From positions 1,922,001-1,986,000 of the forward strand of contig NZ_CP020555.1 of NCBI RefSeq assembly GCF_002080455.1: 64,000 nt of DNA, read 5' to 3'. The notes beneath the pieces are model-generated. The model was not told the origin of the DNA, did no database searches, and worked only from the letters and a program-made list of their open reading frames with translations. Shown piece by piece: positions 17,108 to 25,044 of the stretch. This stretch comes from Streptomyces sp. Sge12. Its GTDB lineage: Bacteria; Actinomycetota; Actinomycetes; Streptomycetales; Streptomycetaceae. The position numbers and the translations under genes are program-made. Position 1 is the stretch's first letter. Each line of letters starts with the position of its first letter.

Positions 17108-17305
17108 GCCGTCTCTTTCGGATCTTGTCGGGTGAGCCCGGGTCGTCCGGTGCCATGGGGTCTCCCCAGGCCCGCCAGGGCCGAGGGGAAGCATCGCAAG
17201 GCGGAGGGGCGCCCGTGTACTGGACGTACTCGGGCGCCCCGACAACGCGGCGAGGTGCCGTGCCGGGCGGGACGGGCCCGACAAGACCCGGAAGAGACGG
17301 CCTAG
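17104..17305. mobile_element. MITE-like element with 29-bp terminal inverted repeats
   Basis: The ends at 17104-17132 and 17277-17305 are inverted repeats of each other over 29 bp with two mismatches, reading CTAGGCCGTCTCTT at the left outer end. About 144 bp lie between them, including a central 10-bp hairpin (17206-17215 with 17231-17240). No open frame encodes a transposase. If the repeat proper starts at GGCC, it is bordered by TA on both sides, as for TA-targeting elements. The right end supplies the stop codon of the GDSL hydrolase. This is best explained as a non-autonomous deletion derivative of an insertion sequence. Confidence 0.7.
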
Positions 17306-18489
17306 GGTGCGGCCGGCGTCGCGAACGGGCCGTCCGCGGCGAAGGCGAGGGCCGCGAACCGCTCGCCCATGCGGCGGTGCGCGGCCGCGTCCGGGTGGAG
17401 TCCGTCGGGCAGCGGCAGCTCCACCGCGTCCTGCTCGCCGTAGAGGGCGCGGCCGTCGAGGAGACGCAGGTTCGGGTCGTCGGCCGCGCGCCGGCGCACG
17501 ATCTCGGCGAGCTCCTCCCGGATGACGCCGAGGGTCAGCTTGCCGAAGGCCCGTTCGGCGGGGTCGCCCGCGGCCCGGAACCGCAGCCGCCCCTCGGCGA
17601 GCTCGCTGAAGTCCGGCGCGCTGGGGCCGGGGGTCTCCTCGTGCATGGGGCACAGGATGGGCGAGACGACCAGGAGCGGGACGGTGGGGTGGCCCTCGCG
17701 CACGGTGTCGAGGAAGCCGTGCACCGCGGGTCCGAAGGCCCGCAGGCGCATCAGGTCGCGGTTGACGAGGTTGATGCCGATCTTGACGCTGATCAGGTCG
17801 GCGGGGGTGTCGCGCAGCGCGCGGGCGGTGAACGGGTCGAGCAGCGCGTTGCCGCTCAGGCCCAGGTTGGTCAGCTCGACGCCGCCGAGGGTGGCGGCCA
17901 GCGCGGGCCAGGTGGTGCTGGGGCTGGCGGCGTCGGAGCCGTGGCTGATCGAGCTGCCGTGGTGCACCCAGCGGCGGCGGCCCGTGTCGGGCAGCGGCTC
18001 GACGGGGGCGTCCGTGCGCAGGGCCACGAGCTGGGTGATCTCGTTGTGCGGAAGCCAGATCTCGACGTCCTTGGCGCGGTCCGGGAGGCCGGCGAACCGT
18101 ACGGTTCCGGGCGGGCCGGACCGGGGCCGCACGGCGCCGGTGGCCATGTCCACCTGGAGGACGTTGCCGCCGCCGACGCCGGCCTGCCCGGCCGGCAGGC
18201 CGTCGATCAGCAGGTCGTACAGCCCGTCGGGACGGGGCGGGGCGCCGTCGTAGGCCATCTTCGTGCGGAGCGCGTCCAGCTCGATGACGGTGGCCCGGGT
18301 GCGGAACACCAGCCGTACGCCGGAGGGCTGCGTCTCGACCGTGGCCAGGTCTCCCTCGGTGAACTGGGCCCGGGCGCGGGCGGGCAGCCGGTGCGGCAGC
18401 AGCCCGTGCTCGGTGCGCTCCAGGTCCAGGGCCCCGCGCAGGAGGTCCGGGGTGATGGGCGTGGTGATCCGGTCGGATTCGTGGCTCAT
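17302..18489 (-). CDS. SGNH/GDSL-type hydrolase with N-terminal beta domain
   Basis: 395 residues, ATG 18487-18489. The C-terminal part is an SGNH esterase: block I WVHHGSSISHGSD (Ser nucleophile in GSSIS rather than the usual GDS), block II LTNLGLSGNALLD, block III-like SVKIGINLVNRD, and block V LPDGLHPDAAAH with Asp and His. An N-terminal beta-rich domain (about 1-165) precedes it. No signal peptide. Probable esterase or deacylase on a sugar or lipid. The TAG stop sits within the terminal repeat of the mobile element, so the C-terminus may have been cut or re-ended by that insertion. Confidence 0.8.
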   Translation of the reverse strand: MSHESDRITTPITPDLLRGALDLERTEHGLLPHRLPARARAQFTEGDLATVETQPSGVRLVFRTRATVIELDALRTKMAYDGAPPRPDGLYDLLIDGLPAGQAGVGGGNVLQVDMATGAVRPRSGPPGTVRFAGLPDRAKDVEIWLPHNEITQLVALRTDAPVEPLPDTGRRRWVHHGSSISHGSDAASPSTTWPALAATLGGVELTNLGLSGNALLDPFTARALRDTPADLISVKIGINLVNRDLMRLRAFGPAVHGFLDTVREGHPTVPLLVVSPILCPMHEETPGPSAPDFSELAEGRLRFRAAGDPAERAFGKLTLGVIREELAEIVRRRAADDPNLRLLDGRALYGEQDAVELPLPDGLHPDAAAHRRMGERFAALAFAADGPFATPAAP

Positions 18490-18540
18490 GCACACACCCT
18501 GCCCGCGGGGTCCTCCCGTACGCCACAGCATTACCGGGCG

Positions 18541-18569
18541 GCCCTGTTCCGGGTCTGCCGGAACAGGGC
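18541..18569 (-). terminator. Hairpin terminator after hemE
   Basis: 12-bp perfect arms GCCCTGTTCCGG (18541-18552) and CCGGAACAGGGC (18558-18569) with a 5-nt loop, 8 nt beyond the hemE stop on the minus strand. It separates hemE from the GDSL gene. Confidence 0.75.
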
Positions 18570-18576
18570 GGCGGGT

Positions 18577-19641
18577 TCAGCGCGCGGTGCGGGTGTGGAC
18601 GTAGTCCACCAGGCGGGTCAGCGCGTCGGGGTCGGTCGTCGGGAGGACGCCGTGGCCCAGGTTGAAGACGTGGCCCTCCAGGCCGGCGGCGGCCGCGAGG
18701 ACCTCGTCCGTCTTGGCCTCGACGGCCTCCGGGGTGGAGAAGAGCACCGCGGGGTCCAGGTTGCCCTGGAGCGCCTTGCCGGGGCCGACGCGGCGCACGG
18801 CCTCGTCCAGCGGGACCCGGTAGTCGACGCCCATGACGTCCGCGCCGGCCTCGCCCATGAGGCCGAGGAGCTCGCCCGTGCCCACGCCGAAGTGGATGCG
18901 CGGGACCCCGTACGAGGCGACGGACTCCAGGACCTTCGCCGAGGCGGGCATCACCGAGCGGCGGTAGTCCGCCGGGGCGAGCGCGCCGACCCAGGAGTCG
19001 AAGAGCTGGACGGCGGAGGCGCCGGCCTCGATCTGGACCTTCAGGAAGGCGGAGGTGATCTCCGCGAGCCGGTCCAGGAGGTCGGCCCACAGCTGCGGGT
19101 CCCCGTACATGAGGGCCTTGGTGTGCTCGTGGTTCTTGGAGGGTCCGCCCTCGACCAGGTAGCTCGCGAGGGTGAAAGGCGCGCCCGCGAATCCGATCAA
19201 CGGCGTGGCGCCCAGTTCACCCGTGAGCATGCCGATCGCCTCGGTGACGTACGAGACGTCCTCGGGGGTGAGGTCGCGCAGCTGTGCGAGGTCCTCGCGG
19301 CGGCGGATCGGCTGGGCGACGACCGGGCCGATGCCCGGCTTGATGTCCAGGTCGACGCCGATGGCCTTGAGCGGGACCACGATGTCCGAGAAGAAGATCG
19401 CCGCGTCCACGTTGTGGCGCCGCACCGGCTGGAGCGTGATCTCGGTGACCAGGTCGGGCCGCATGCAGGACTCGAGCATCTGCGTGCCCTCGCGCAGCTT
19501 GCGGTACTCCGGGAGCGAGCGCCCCGCCTGCCGCATGAACCACACCGGGGTGTGCGGCACCGGCTCCCGCCGGCACGCCTTCAGGAAGGCGGAATCGTAC
19601 GTCTGACTCGGCTGGCCCGTGGGGCGGGTGTTGGCGCTCAC
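18577..19641 (-). CDS. hemE: Uroporphyrinogen III decarboxylase HemE
   Basis: 354 residues from GTG 19639-19641. Family hallmarks: [16 protein letters not shown] near the N-terminus (R37 and R41 bind substrate carboxylates), the FFSDIVVPL motif with the essential Asp, [20 protein letters not shown], and a C-terminal [14 protein letters not shown]. It decarboxylates the four acetate side chains of uroporphyrinogen III to give coproporphyrinogen III in the cytoplasm. Length matches the family. It stands about 4 kb from hemY-hemQ, on the same strand, and is divergent from the DUF3000 gene. Confidence 0.97.
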   Translation of the reverse strand: MSANTRPTGQPSQTYDSAFLKACRREPVPHTPVWFMRQAGRSLPEYRKLREGTQMLESCMRPDLVTEITLQPVRRHNVDAAIFFSDIVVPLKAIGVDLDIKPGIGPVVAQPIRRREDLAQLRDLTPEDVSYVTEAIGMLTGELGATPLIGFAGAPFTLASYLVEGGPSKNHEHTKALMYGDPQLWADLLDRLAEITSAFLKVQIEAGASAVQLFDSWVGALAPADYRRSVMPASAKVLESVASYGVPRIHFGVGTGELLGLMGEAGADVMGVDYRVPLDEAVRRVGPGKALQGNLDPAVLFSTPEAVEAKTDEVLAAAAGLEGHVFNLGHGVLPTTDPDALTRLVDYVHTRTAR

Positions 19642-19732
19642 GACCCAAATCTTCGCACGTATGAAGAAGTGTCCGCCCCGGCGAGGGTGTCCCTGCGCCG
19701 CAGGGGCGCTCGTTCCGCCTAGTCTTCCCCGC

Positions 19733-20389
19733 ATGGCTGCGGCTCAGGGACGATTTTCAGATGGCGCCGAGGGTATGGACAGCGCGAAGGAGAGCTCCGT
19801 CCCGCTCCCGTTCCGGCGGGCGGTCGACGGCTTGAAGAAGGCCCGGCTGCGTGCGGGGATCGAGATCGACCCCACGAAACCACCCCAGAGACTGGCGCCG
19901 CACGCCTATGCGCTGGAGGCCGCGGTGGTGGACGGCGAGGACGACCTGGCGGACGGCAGGCTGATCCTGCTCCACGATCCGGCCGGGCACGACGCCTGGC
20001 AGGGGACCTTCCGGCTGGTGACGCTCGTACGGGCGGAGCTGGAGCCCGAGATGGCCGCGGACCCGCTGCTGCCCGAGGTCTGCTGGTCCTGGCTGACCGG
20101 TGCGCTGGACGCGCGCGGGCTGGCGTACGGGGAGGCGAGCGGCACCGTGACCATGGCGGGCTCGCACTACTTCGGCGGGCTCGCGGAGCGGCGTCCGGCC
20201 ACGCAGATCGAGATCCGGGCCTCGTGGACGCCGCGCGAGGGGGTGGGCGGGGTGCCGGACACCTCGGCGCACCTGTCGGCGTGGTGCGAGCTGCTGTGCC
20301 AGATCGCGGGGCTGCCGCCGGTGGGTCCGACGGACACCGCGACGGGTGTGGTCTCCCTGCCACAGCGCCGCGGTCCGCACCACCCGTAG
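19733..20389 (+). CDS. DUF3000 domain protein
   Basis: 218 residues from ATG 19733. Actinobacteria-specific DUF3000 family: conserved [18 protein letters not shown] near the N-terminus, [27 protein letters not shown], and [21 protein letters not shown]. No signal peptide or membrane segment; cytoplasmic protein of unknown function. The family is typically found divergent from hemE, as here, but the reason is not known. Confidence 0.85.
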   Translation: MAAAQGRFSDGAEGMDSAKESSVPLPFRRAVDGLKKARLRAGIEIDPTKPPQRLAPHAYALEAAVVDGEDDLADGRLILLHDPAGHDAWQGTFRLVTLVRAELEPEMAADPLLPEVCWSWLTGALDARGLAYGEASGTVTMAGSHYFGGLAERRPATQIEIRASWTPREGVGGVPDTSAHLSAWCELLCQIAGLPPVGPTDTATGVVSLPQRRGPHHP

Positions 20390-20662
20390 CCGCAGGGCCG
20401 TACGGCCGCCGGAAAGGGCGCGCGGCGCAGAACGACTGATCGAGGACCTGGGCGGATTGTCGAAAGACGGCGCCCCTTGCGGGCTTCTGATCAACCGATG
20501 ATCGATCGTGCGTCCGAATTGCCCGAATTGTTACTCACCAAATCGTGATCATTCCCTAAAGCCGGGCGGGTGACGTGCCGAAGGAGTGAGTGACCATCCG
20601 CACGGTTCGCACCGGCTTCCTTCCCCGAGCCGGCCGTCCCGCCACTCCCCCAGGAGGCCTAG

Positions 20663-21325
20663 GTGTCCGTTCTTCTCGAGCAGCCCGCAAGCCTGGTCGC
20701 CTACCGCCCGAACAAGCCGACGGCCATGGTCGTCGTGGCCGACCCGCGCGTCCGCTCCACCGTGACCCGCCACCTGTGGGCCCTCGGAGTACGTGACGTG
20801 ATCGAGGCGTCGTCCATCGCGGAGGCCCGCCCCCGCGTCGGCAGCCCGCGCGACATCTGCGTGGCCGACGTACACCTGCCCGACGGTTCCGGTCTCACCC
20901 TGCTCTCCGAGACCCGGGCCGCCGGCTGGCCCAACGGCCTGGCCCTGTCCGCCGCCGACGACATCGGCGCCGTGCGCAACGCCCTCGCGGGCGGAGTCAA
21001 GGGCTACGTCGTCACCGGTACCCGGACCAACATCGGGCTCCCCACCCGGCCCGGCGCCGCCCCCATCGGTGCCGCCGCCGCCCGTATGCACCGCCGCCCC
21101 CCGGGTGCCCCGAGCCACCCGGGCGGCTACCGCGAGCTCTCCGGCCGCGAGGTGGAGGTCCTGCGCCTCGTCGCGGAGGGCCAGTCCAACAAGGCCATCG
21201 GCGTCTCGATGGGCCTGTCCGCCCTGACCGTCAAGTCCCACCTCGCCCGGATCGCCCGCAAGCTGGGCACGGGTGACCGCGCCGGCATGGTCGCCGTGGC
21301 GCTGCGCACCGGGATCATCCACTGA
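20663..21325 (+). CDS. LuxR-type response regulator (orphan)
   Basis: 220 residues, GTG 20663 with a good GGAGG site. A receiver-like domain (about 22-125) has a phospho-acceptor candidate in VADVHLPDGSG and the conserved Lys in VKGYVV, but only one acidic residue (VVVADPRV) where two usually form the pocket, so phosphorylation is uncertain. A C-terminal LuxR HTH (about 152-215) has LSGREVEVLRLVAEGQSNKAIGVSMGLS and TVKSHLARIARKLG. No histidine kinase gene is nearby. An AT-richer 273-nt region upstream probably holds its promoter, including a direct repeat CCGAATTG. Confidence 0.88.
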   Translation: MSVLLEQPASLVAYRPNKPTAMVVVADPRVRSTVTRHLWALGVRDVIEASSIAEARPRVGSPRDICVADVHLPDGSGLTLLSETRAAGWPNGLALSAADDIGAVRNALAGGVKGYVVTGTRTNIGLPTRPGAAPIGAAAARMHRRPPGAPSHPGGYRELSGREVEVLRLVAEGQSNKAIGVSMGLSALTVKSHLARIARKLGTGDRAGMVAVALRTGIIH

Positions 21326-21425
21326 CCGGGGGCCGCGACCCCCGGATACCCGCCTCCGGAAACACTGCGGGGGAACCGCCCGGGAGACCCTCGGAGGACG
21401 CCGGGAGAACACCCCGCATACCGCT

Positions 21426-21461
21426 CGCGCCCGTCGACGGAACGTTCCGGCGACGGGCGCG
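21426..21461 (+). terminator. Hairpin between response regulator and RNase D
   Basis: Perfect 11-bp arms CGCGCCCGTCG (21426-21436) and CGACGGGCGCG (21451-21461). It lies 100 nt after the response-regulator stop and 26 nt before the next start, so it may act as a terminator or as a leader stem for the RNase D gene. Confidence 0.55.
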
Positions 21462-21486
21462 TCGTATACACGGATACCCTTGACCG

Positions 21487-22770
21487 GTGACCGACGCCCA
21501 AGATCCCGCAGCAGACCTGCGCACCACCACCGGGGGCGGCCCCCCGGACGACGTCGTTGTTCCGCCCGGTGGGCTGCCGACTCCCTTGCTGGAGCCCCGT
21601 GAGGGGATTCCTCCGGTGGTCGCCGACGCGGACGCCCTCGCCGAAGTGGTCGCGGCCTTCGCCGCGGGCACCGGCCCCGTCGCCGTCGACGCCGAACGGG
21701 CCTCCGGGTACCGGTACGGCCAGCGCGCCTACCTGGTGCAGCTGCGCCGCGAGGGTGCGGGGTCCGCACTGATCGACCCGGTGGGCTGCCCCGACCTGTC
21801 AGCACTGGGCGAAGCCCTCTCCGGTACCGAATGGATCCTGCACGCCGCCACCCAGGACCTGCCGTGCCTGCGGGAAATAGGCATGGTGCCCACCTCCCTG
21901 TTCGACACCGAGCTGGCCGGCCGCCTCGCCGGGTTCCCGCGGGTCGGACTCGGCGCGATGGTCGAGAGCGTGCTCGGCTTCGCACTGGAGAAGGGCCACT
22001 CCGCCGTCGACTGGTCGACCCGTCCGCTCCCCGAGCCGTGGCTGCGCTACGCCGCCCTGGACGTCGAGCTGCTGGTGGACCTGCGGGACGCCCTGGAGAA
22101 GGAGCTGGACCGGCAGGGCAAGCTCGAATGGGCCCACCAGGAATTCGACGCCATCGCCTCCGCCCCGCCCGCCCCGCCGCGCAAGGACCCGTGGCGCCGT
22201 ACGTCCGGCATGCACAAGGTGCGCCGACGCCGGCAGATGGCGGTCGTGCGCGAGCTGTGGGAGTCCCGGGACCGGATCGCGCAGCGGCGCGACGTGTCGC
22301 CGGGCAAGGTACTGGGCGACGCCGCGATCGTCGAGGCCGCTCTCGCCCTGCCGGCCAACGTGCACACCCTGTCCGCCCTGCCCGGCTACGGGCAGCGGAT
22401 GGGCCGGCGCCAGCTGGACCAGTGGATGGCCGCCGTGGACCGGGCGAAGGCCCTGCCCGAGAGCGAGCTGCCGCAGCCCGGGGCCACCCCGGCCGGTCCG
22501 CCGCCGCCGCGCTCCTGGGTGGACAAGGACCCGGCGGCCGCCGCCCGGCTCGCGGCGGCACGTACCGCCGTCTCGGCGCTGGCGGAGGAGCTCAACCTGC
22601 CGCAGGAGAACCTGATCACCCCGGACACGGTCCGGCGGGTGTGCTGGGAGCCGCCGCAGCGGCTGACCCCGGACGCGGTGTCGCAGGCCCTGGCAGGCTA
22701 CGGCGCCCGACCCTGGCAGGTCGAACTGGTGACCCCGGCACTGGTCACGGCCCTGGCCGCCACCGCCTGA
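21487..22770 (+). CDS. Ribonuclease D-like 3'-5' exonuclease with HRDC domain
   Basis: 427 residues, GTG 21487. DEDD exonuclease domain (about 60-220): VAVDAERASGYRYGQRAYLVQL supplies the first D and E, WILHAATQDLPCL the second D, and LRYAALDVELLVDL the final Y/D. An HRDC domain (about 235-320, VRELWESRDRIAQRRDVSPGKVL) follows, then an extra C-terminal helical domain as in actinobacterial homologues. It should trim 3' ends of stable RNA precursors. Followed by a strong terminator. Confidence 0.9.
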   Translation: MTDAQDPAADLRTTTGGGPPDDVVVPPGGLPTPLLEPREGIPPVVADADALAEVVAAFAAGTGPVAVDAERASGYRYGQRAYLVQLRREGAGSALIDPVGCPDLSALGEALSGTEWILHAATQDLPCLREIGMVPTSLFDTELAGRLAGFPRVGLGAMVESVLGFALEKGHSAVDWSTRPLPEPWLRYAALDVELLVDLRDALEKELDRQGKLEWAHQEFDAIASAPPAPPRKDPWRRTSGMHKVRRRRQMAVVRELWESRDRIAQRRDVSPGKVLGDAAIVEAALALPANVHTLSALPGYGQRMGRRQLDQWMAAVDRAKALPESELPQPGATPAGPPPPRSWVDKDPAAAARLAAARTAVSALAEELNLPQENLITPDTVRRVCWEPPQRLTPDAVSQALAGYGARPWQVELVTPALVTALAATA

Positions 22771-22783
22771 CGCGCCCCTGTCC

Positions 22784-22825
22784 GTGCGAGAGCCCCCGGC
22801 CGCGATCGGCCGGGGGCTCTCGCAC
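22784..22825. terminator. Strong 18-bp perfect hairpin terminator
   Basis: Arms 22784-22801 (starting GTGCGAGAGCCCCCGG) and 22808-22825 are perfect 18-bp complements with a 6-nt loop, 13 nt after the RNase D stop. Confidence 0.85.
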
Positions 22826-22875
22826 GTCCGCGCGCAGGGAGTGTCCCGGTTCCGCCACAACGCTCCGACCCGCCT

Positions 22876-22918
22876 TTTGAACACGCTCAAACCTCGCTAG
22901 TTTTTTGAACATGATCAA
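22876..22918 (+). promoter_or_regulatory. Leaderless promoter with two TTGAACA-type palindromes
   Basis: Site 1 is TTTGAACACGCTCAAA (22876-22891) and overlaps a -35-like TTGAAC (22877-22882). Site 2 is TTGAACATGATCAA (22905-22918) and contains the start codon. A -10-like TAGTTT (22898-22903) lies 7 nt before the ATG, so the mRNA is probably leaderless. Two copies of the same palindrome spanning -35 and +1 is a typical repressor layout (TetR-like operators are of this form). Spacer is 15 nt, slightly short. Confidence 0.5.
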
Positions 22919-23642
22919 TCGCGAATACGAGGCATGGGTAGGGGACTTCGAGGCCGAGCGGGAGCGCCGCGCCACGCTGGGCGACCCCGCGTGGAGCCGG
23001 GGCGCGGCGCTGGATCCGGCGCTCGTGCGGAGCCTGCAGCGGTTCCAGGTGGGCGAGGACGGGGACGGCTCCGCGCTGATCGGGAAGGCGGACCGGGCCG
23101 GCGATCCGGTGTACGCCGAGGCGGTGCGGCTGTTCGTCGCGGAGGAGCAGAACCACGCGCGGATGCTGGCGCTGCTGCTGGCGGCCGGGGGCGCGGGCAC
23201 CCTGTCCGGGCACTGGAGCGACGCGGCGTTCGTCCGGCTGCGCAGGCTCCTGGGGCTGCGGGTCGAACTGCTGGTGCTGATGGTCGCGGAGGTGGTGGCC
23301 CTGCGGTACTACCGCGCGGTGCGCGACGGCGCCCCCGATCCGCTGACCGCGGAGGTGGCGGGGCGGATCCTGGCGGACGAGGAACGGCACGTGCCGTTCC
23401 ACTGCCGGCGGCTGCGCGAGGGGTTCGCGGGACTCCCCGCCCCGGCCCGCCGCGCGGTGGCCGGCGGGTGGCGGGCCCTCCTCGCCGCCGCGACGGTCGT
23501 GGTCGCGGTCGACCACGGCCCGGCACTGCGCCACCTCGGAGTGGGCCGCCGTGCGTTCGTCGCGGACGTGATCCGCTCGTCCGGCCCCCTGGCCGGGGCG
23601 ATGACCACGGCCCCGGGCGAAACCGCCCCCGCCGGAAGGTGA
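22911..23642 (+). CDS. Ferritin-like di-iron domain protein
   Basis: 243 residues from ATG 22911; a TTG six bases upstream is in frame but has no ribosome site. A four-helix ferritin-like pattern is visible with two ExxH-containing helices: FVAEEQNHARML (about residues 77-88) and ILADEERHVPFH (about 147-158), plus a Glu-bearing helix VAEVVALRYYRAV between them; these are carboxylate and His ligands for a di-iron centre. Such proteins act as oxidases, oxygenases or iron-binding proteins, and the substrate is unknown. Transcribed alone from a promoter with two palindromes. Confidence 0.75.
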   Translation: MINREYEAWVGDFEAERERRATLGDPAWSRGAALDPALVRSLQRFQVGEDGDGSALIGKADRAGDPVYAEAVRLFVAEEQNHARMLALLLAAGGAGTLSGHWSDAAFVRLRRLLGLRVELLVLMVAEVVALRYYRAVRDGAPDPLTAEVAGRILADEERHVPFHCRRLREGFAGLPAPARRAVAGGWRALLAAATVVVAVDHGPALRHLGVGRRAFVADVIRSSGPLAGAMTTAPGETAPAGR

Positions 23643-23715
23643 GGCGCGGTGCCCGGGGCGGGGACCCTGCGGAGTGTGACCTTCGCCGCTCCTCCGGGAG
23701 GGGGTGTGCACATTG

Positions 23716-23731
23716 GTTACCCGCAAGTAGC
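23716..23731 (+). promoter_or_regulatory. Degenerate palindrome before fadA
   Basis: GTTACCCGCAAGTAGC is an imperfect palindrome about 90 nt before fadA, in the only intergenic region that can hold the fadAB promoter. Similar TTAC-GTA elements precede fatty-acid degradation genes of actinomycetes and bind TetR-type acyl-CoA sensors; the match here is by eye only. Confidence 0.3.
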
Positions 23732-23817
23732 ATGGGTCGGGTGAGCGGGCGCTCAGCGACCTATGCCGAACGCCCCCGCGCGCAGCAGTGCACACCCGCA
23801 CCTGGAGGAGAGCCAAC

Positions 23818-25044
23818 GTGCCTCGTACCGTCAGGGACGTCGTCTTCGTCGACGGCGTCCGCACCCCGTTCGGCAAGGCGGGCCCGAAGGGCATCTACCA
23901 CGAGACCCGCGCCGACGACCTCGTCGTGAAGGCGATCCGGGAGCTGCTGCGCCGCAACCCGGACCTGGACCCCAAGAAGATCGACGAGGTCGCCATCGCC
24001 GCGACCACGCAGATCGGTGACCAGGGCCTGACGCTGGGCCGTACCGCCGGCATTCTCGCGGGCCTCCCGCAGTCCGTCCCGGGCTACTCCATCGACCGCA
24101 TGTGCGCCGGCGCGCTGACCGCCGTGACCGCCGTCGCGGGCGGTGTGGCCTTCGGTGCGTACGACGTCGCCCTCGCCGGCGGTGTCGAGCACATGGGCCG
24201 TCACCCCATGGGCGAGGGCGTGGACCCGAACCCGCGCTTCGTCTCCGAGAAGCTGGTCGACGAGTCCGCCCTGTTCATGGGCATGACCGCCGAGAACCTG
24301 CACGACCGGTACCCGACGATCACCAAGCTCCGCGCCGACGAGTACGCCGTGCGCTCGCAGGAGAAGGCCGCCAAGGCGTACGCCGACGGCAAGATCCAGC
24401 AGGACCTGGTCCCGATCTCGGTGCGCAACACCAACGCGGAGGTCGGCGAGACGGGCTGGGGCCTGGTCACCACCGACGAGCCGATGCGCCCGGGCACCAC
24501 GCTGGAGAACCTCTCCGGCCTGAAGACCCCGTTCCGTACGCACGGCCGGGTCACCGCGGGCAACGCCGCCGGTCTCAACGACGGTGCCACCGCCGCGATC
24601 ATCGCGTCCGAGGACTTCGCCCGGGAGAACAACCTCCCGGTCAAGATGCGCCTGGTCTCGTACTCCTTCGCGGGTGTCGAGCCCGAGGTCATGGGCTACG
24701 GCCCGATCCCGGCCACCGAGAAGGCCCTGGCCCAGGCCGGCCTGACGATCGACGACATCGGTCTCTTCGAGGTCAACGAGGCCTTCGCGGTCCAGGTCCT
24801 CGCTTTCCTGGAGCACTACGGCATCGCCGACGACGACGCCCGCGTGAACCAGTACGGCGGCGCCATCGCCTTCGGCCACCCGCTCGCCTCCTCGGGCGTG
24901 CGCCTGATGACGCAGCTGGCCCGTCAGTTCGAGGAGCAGCCGCACGTCCGCTACGGCCTGACCACCATGTGCGTCGGCTTCGGCATGGGCGCCACGGTCA
25001 TCTGGGAGAACCCGAACTTCAACGCCGAGGGAGACTCCAAGTGA
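23818..25044 (+). CDS. fadA: Acetyl-CoA C-acyltransferase (thiolase), beta-oxidation
   Basis: 408 residues, GTG 23818 with GGAGGAG upstream; an earlier in-frame start at 23788 would lack it. Thiolase catalytic set: C96 in SIDRMCAGALTAV, the FEVNEAFAVQ motif, GGAIAFGHPLASSG with its His, and C385 in TTMCVGFGMGA. It cleaves 3-ketoacyl-CoA with CoA to acetyl-CoA and a chain two carbons shorter. The TGA overlaps the GTG of fadB, so the two subunits of the trifunctional complex are translationally coupled. Confidence 0.93.
   Translation: MPRTVRDVVFVDGVRTPFGKAGPKGIYHETRADDLVVKAIRELLRRNPDLDPKKIDEVAIAATTQIGDQGLTLGRTAGILAGLPQSVPGYSIDRMCAGALTAVTAVAGGVAFGAYDVALAGGVEHMGRHPMGEGVDPNPRFVSEKLVDESALFMGMTAENLHDRYPTITKLRADEYAVRSQEKAAKAYADGKIQQDLVPISVRNTNAEVGETGWGLVTTDEPMRPGTTLENLSGLKTPFRTHGRVTAGNAAGLNDGATAAIIASEDFARENNLPVKMRLVSYSFAGVEPEVMGYGPIPATEKALAQAGLTIDDIGLFEVNEAFAVQVLAFLEHYGIADDDARVNQYGGAIAFGHPLASSGVRLMTQLARQFEEQPHVRYGLTTMCVGFGMGATVIWENPNFNAEGDSK

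Noticed and set aside
17104..17305. A transposase gene inside the mobile element
   Set aside because: About 144 bp between ends with no transposase motif; only a non-autonomous element can be claimed.
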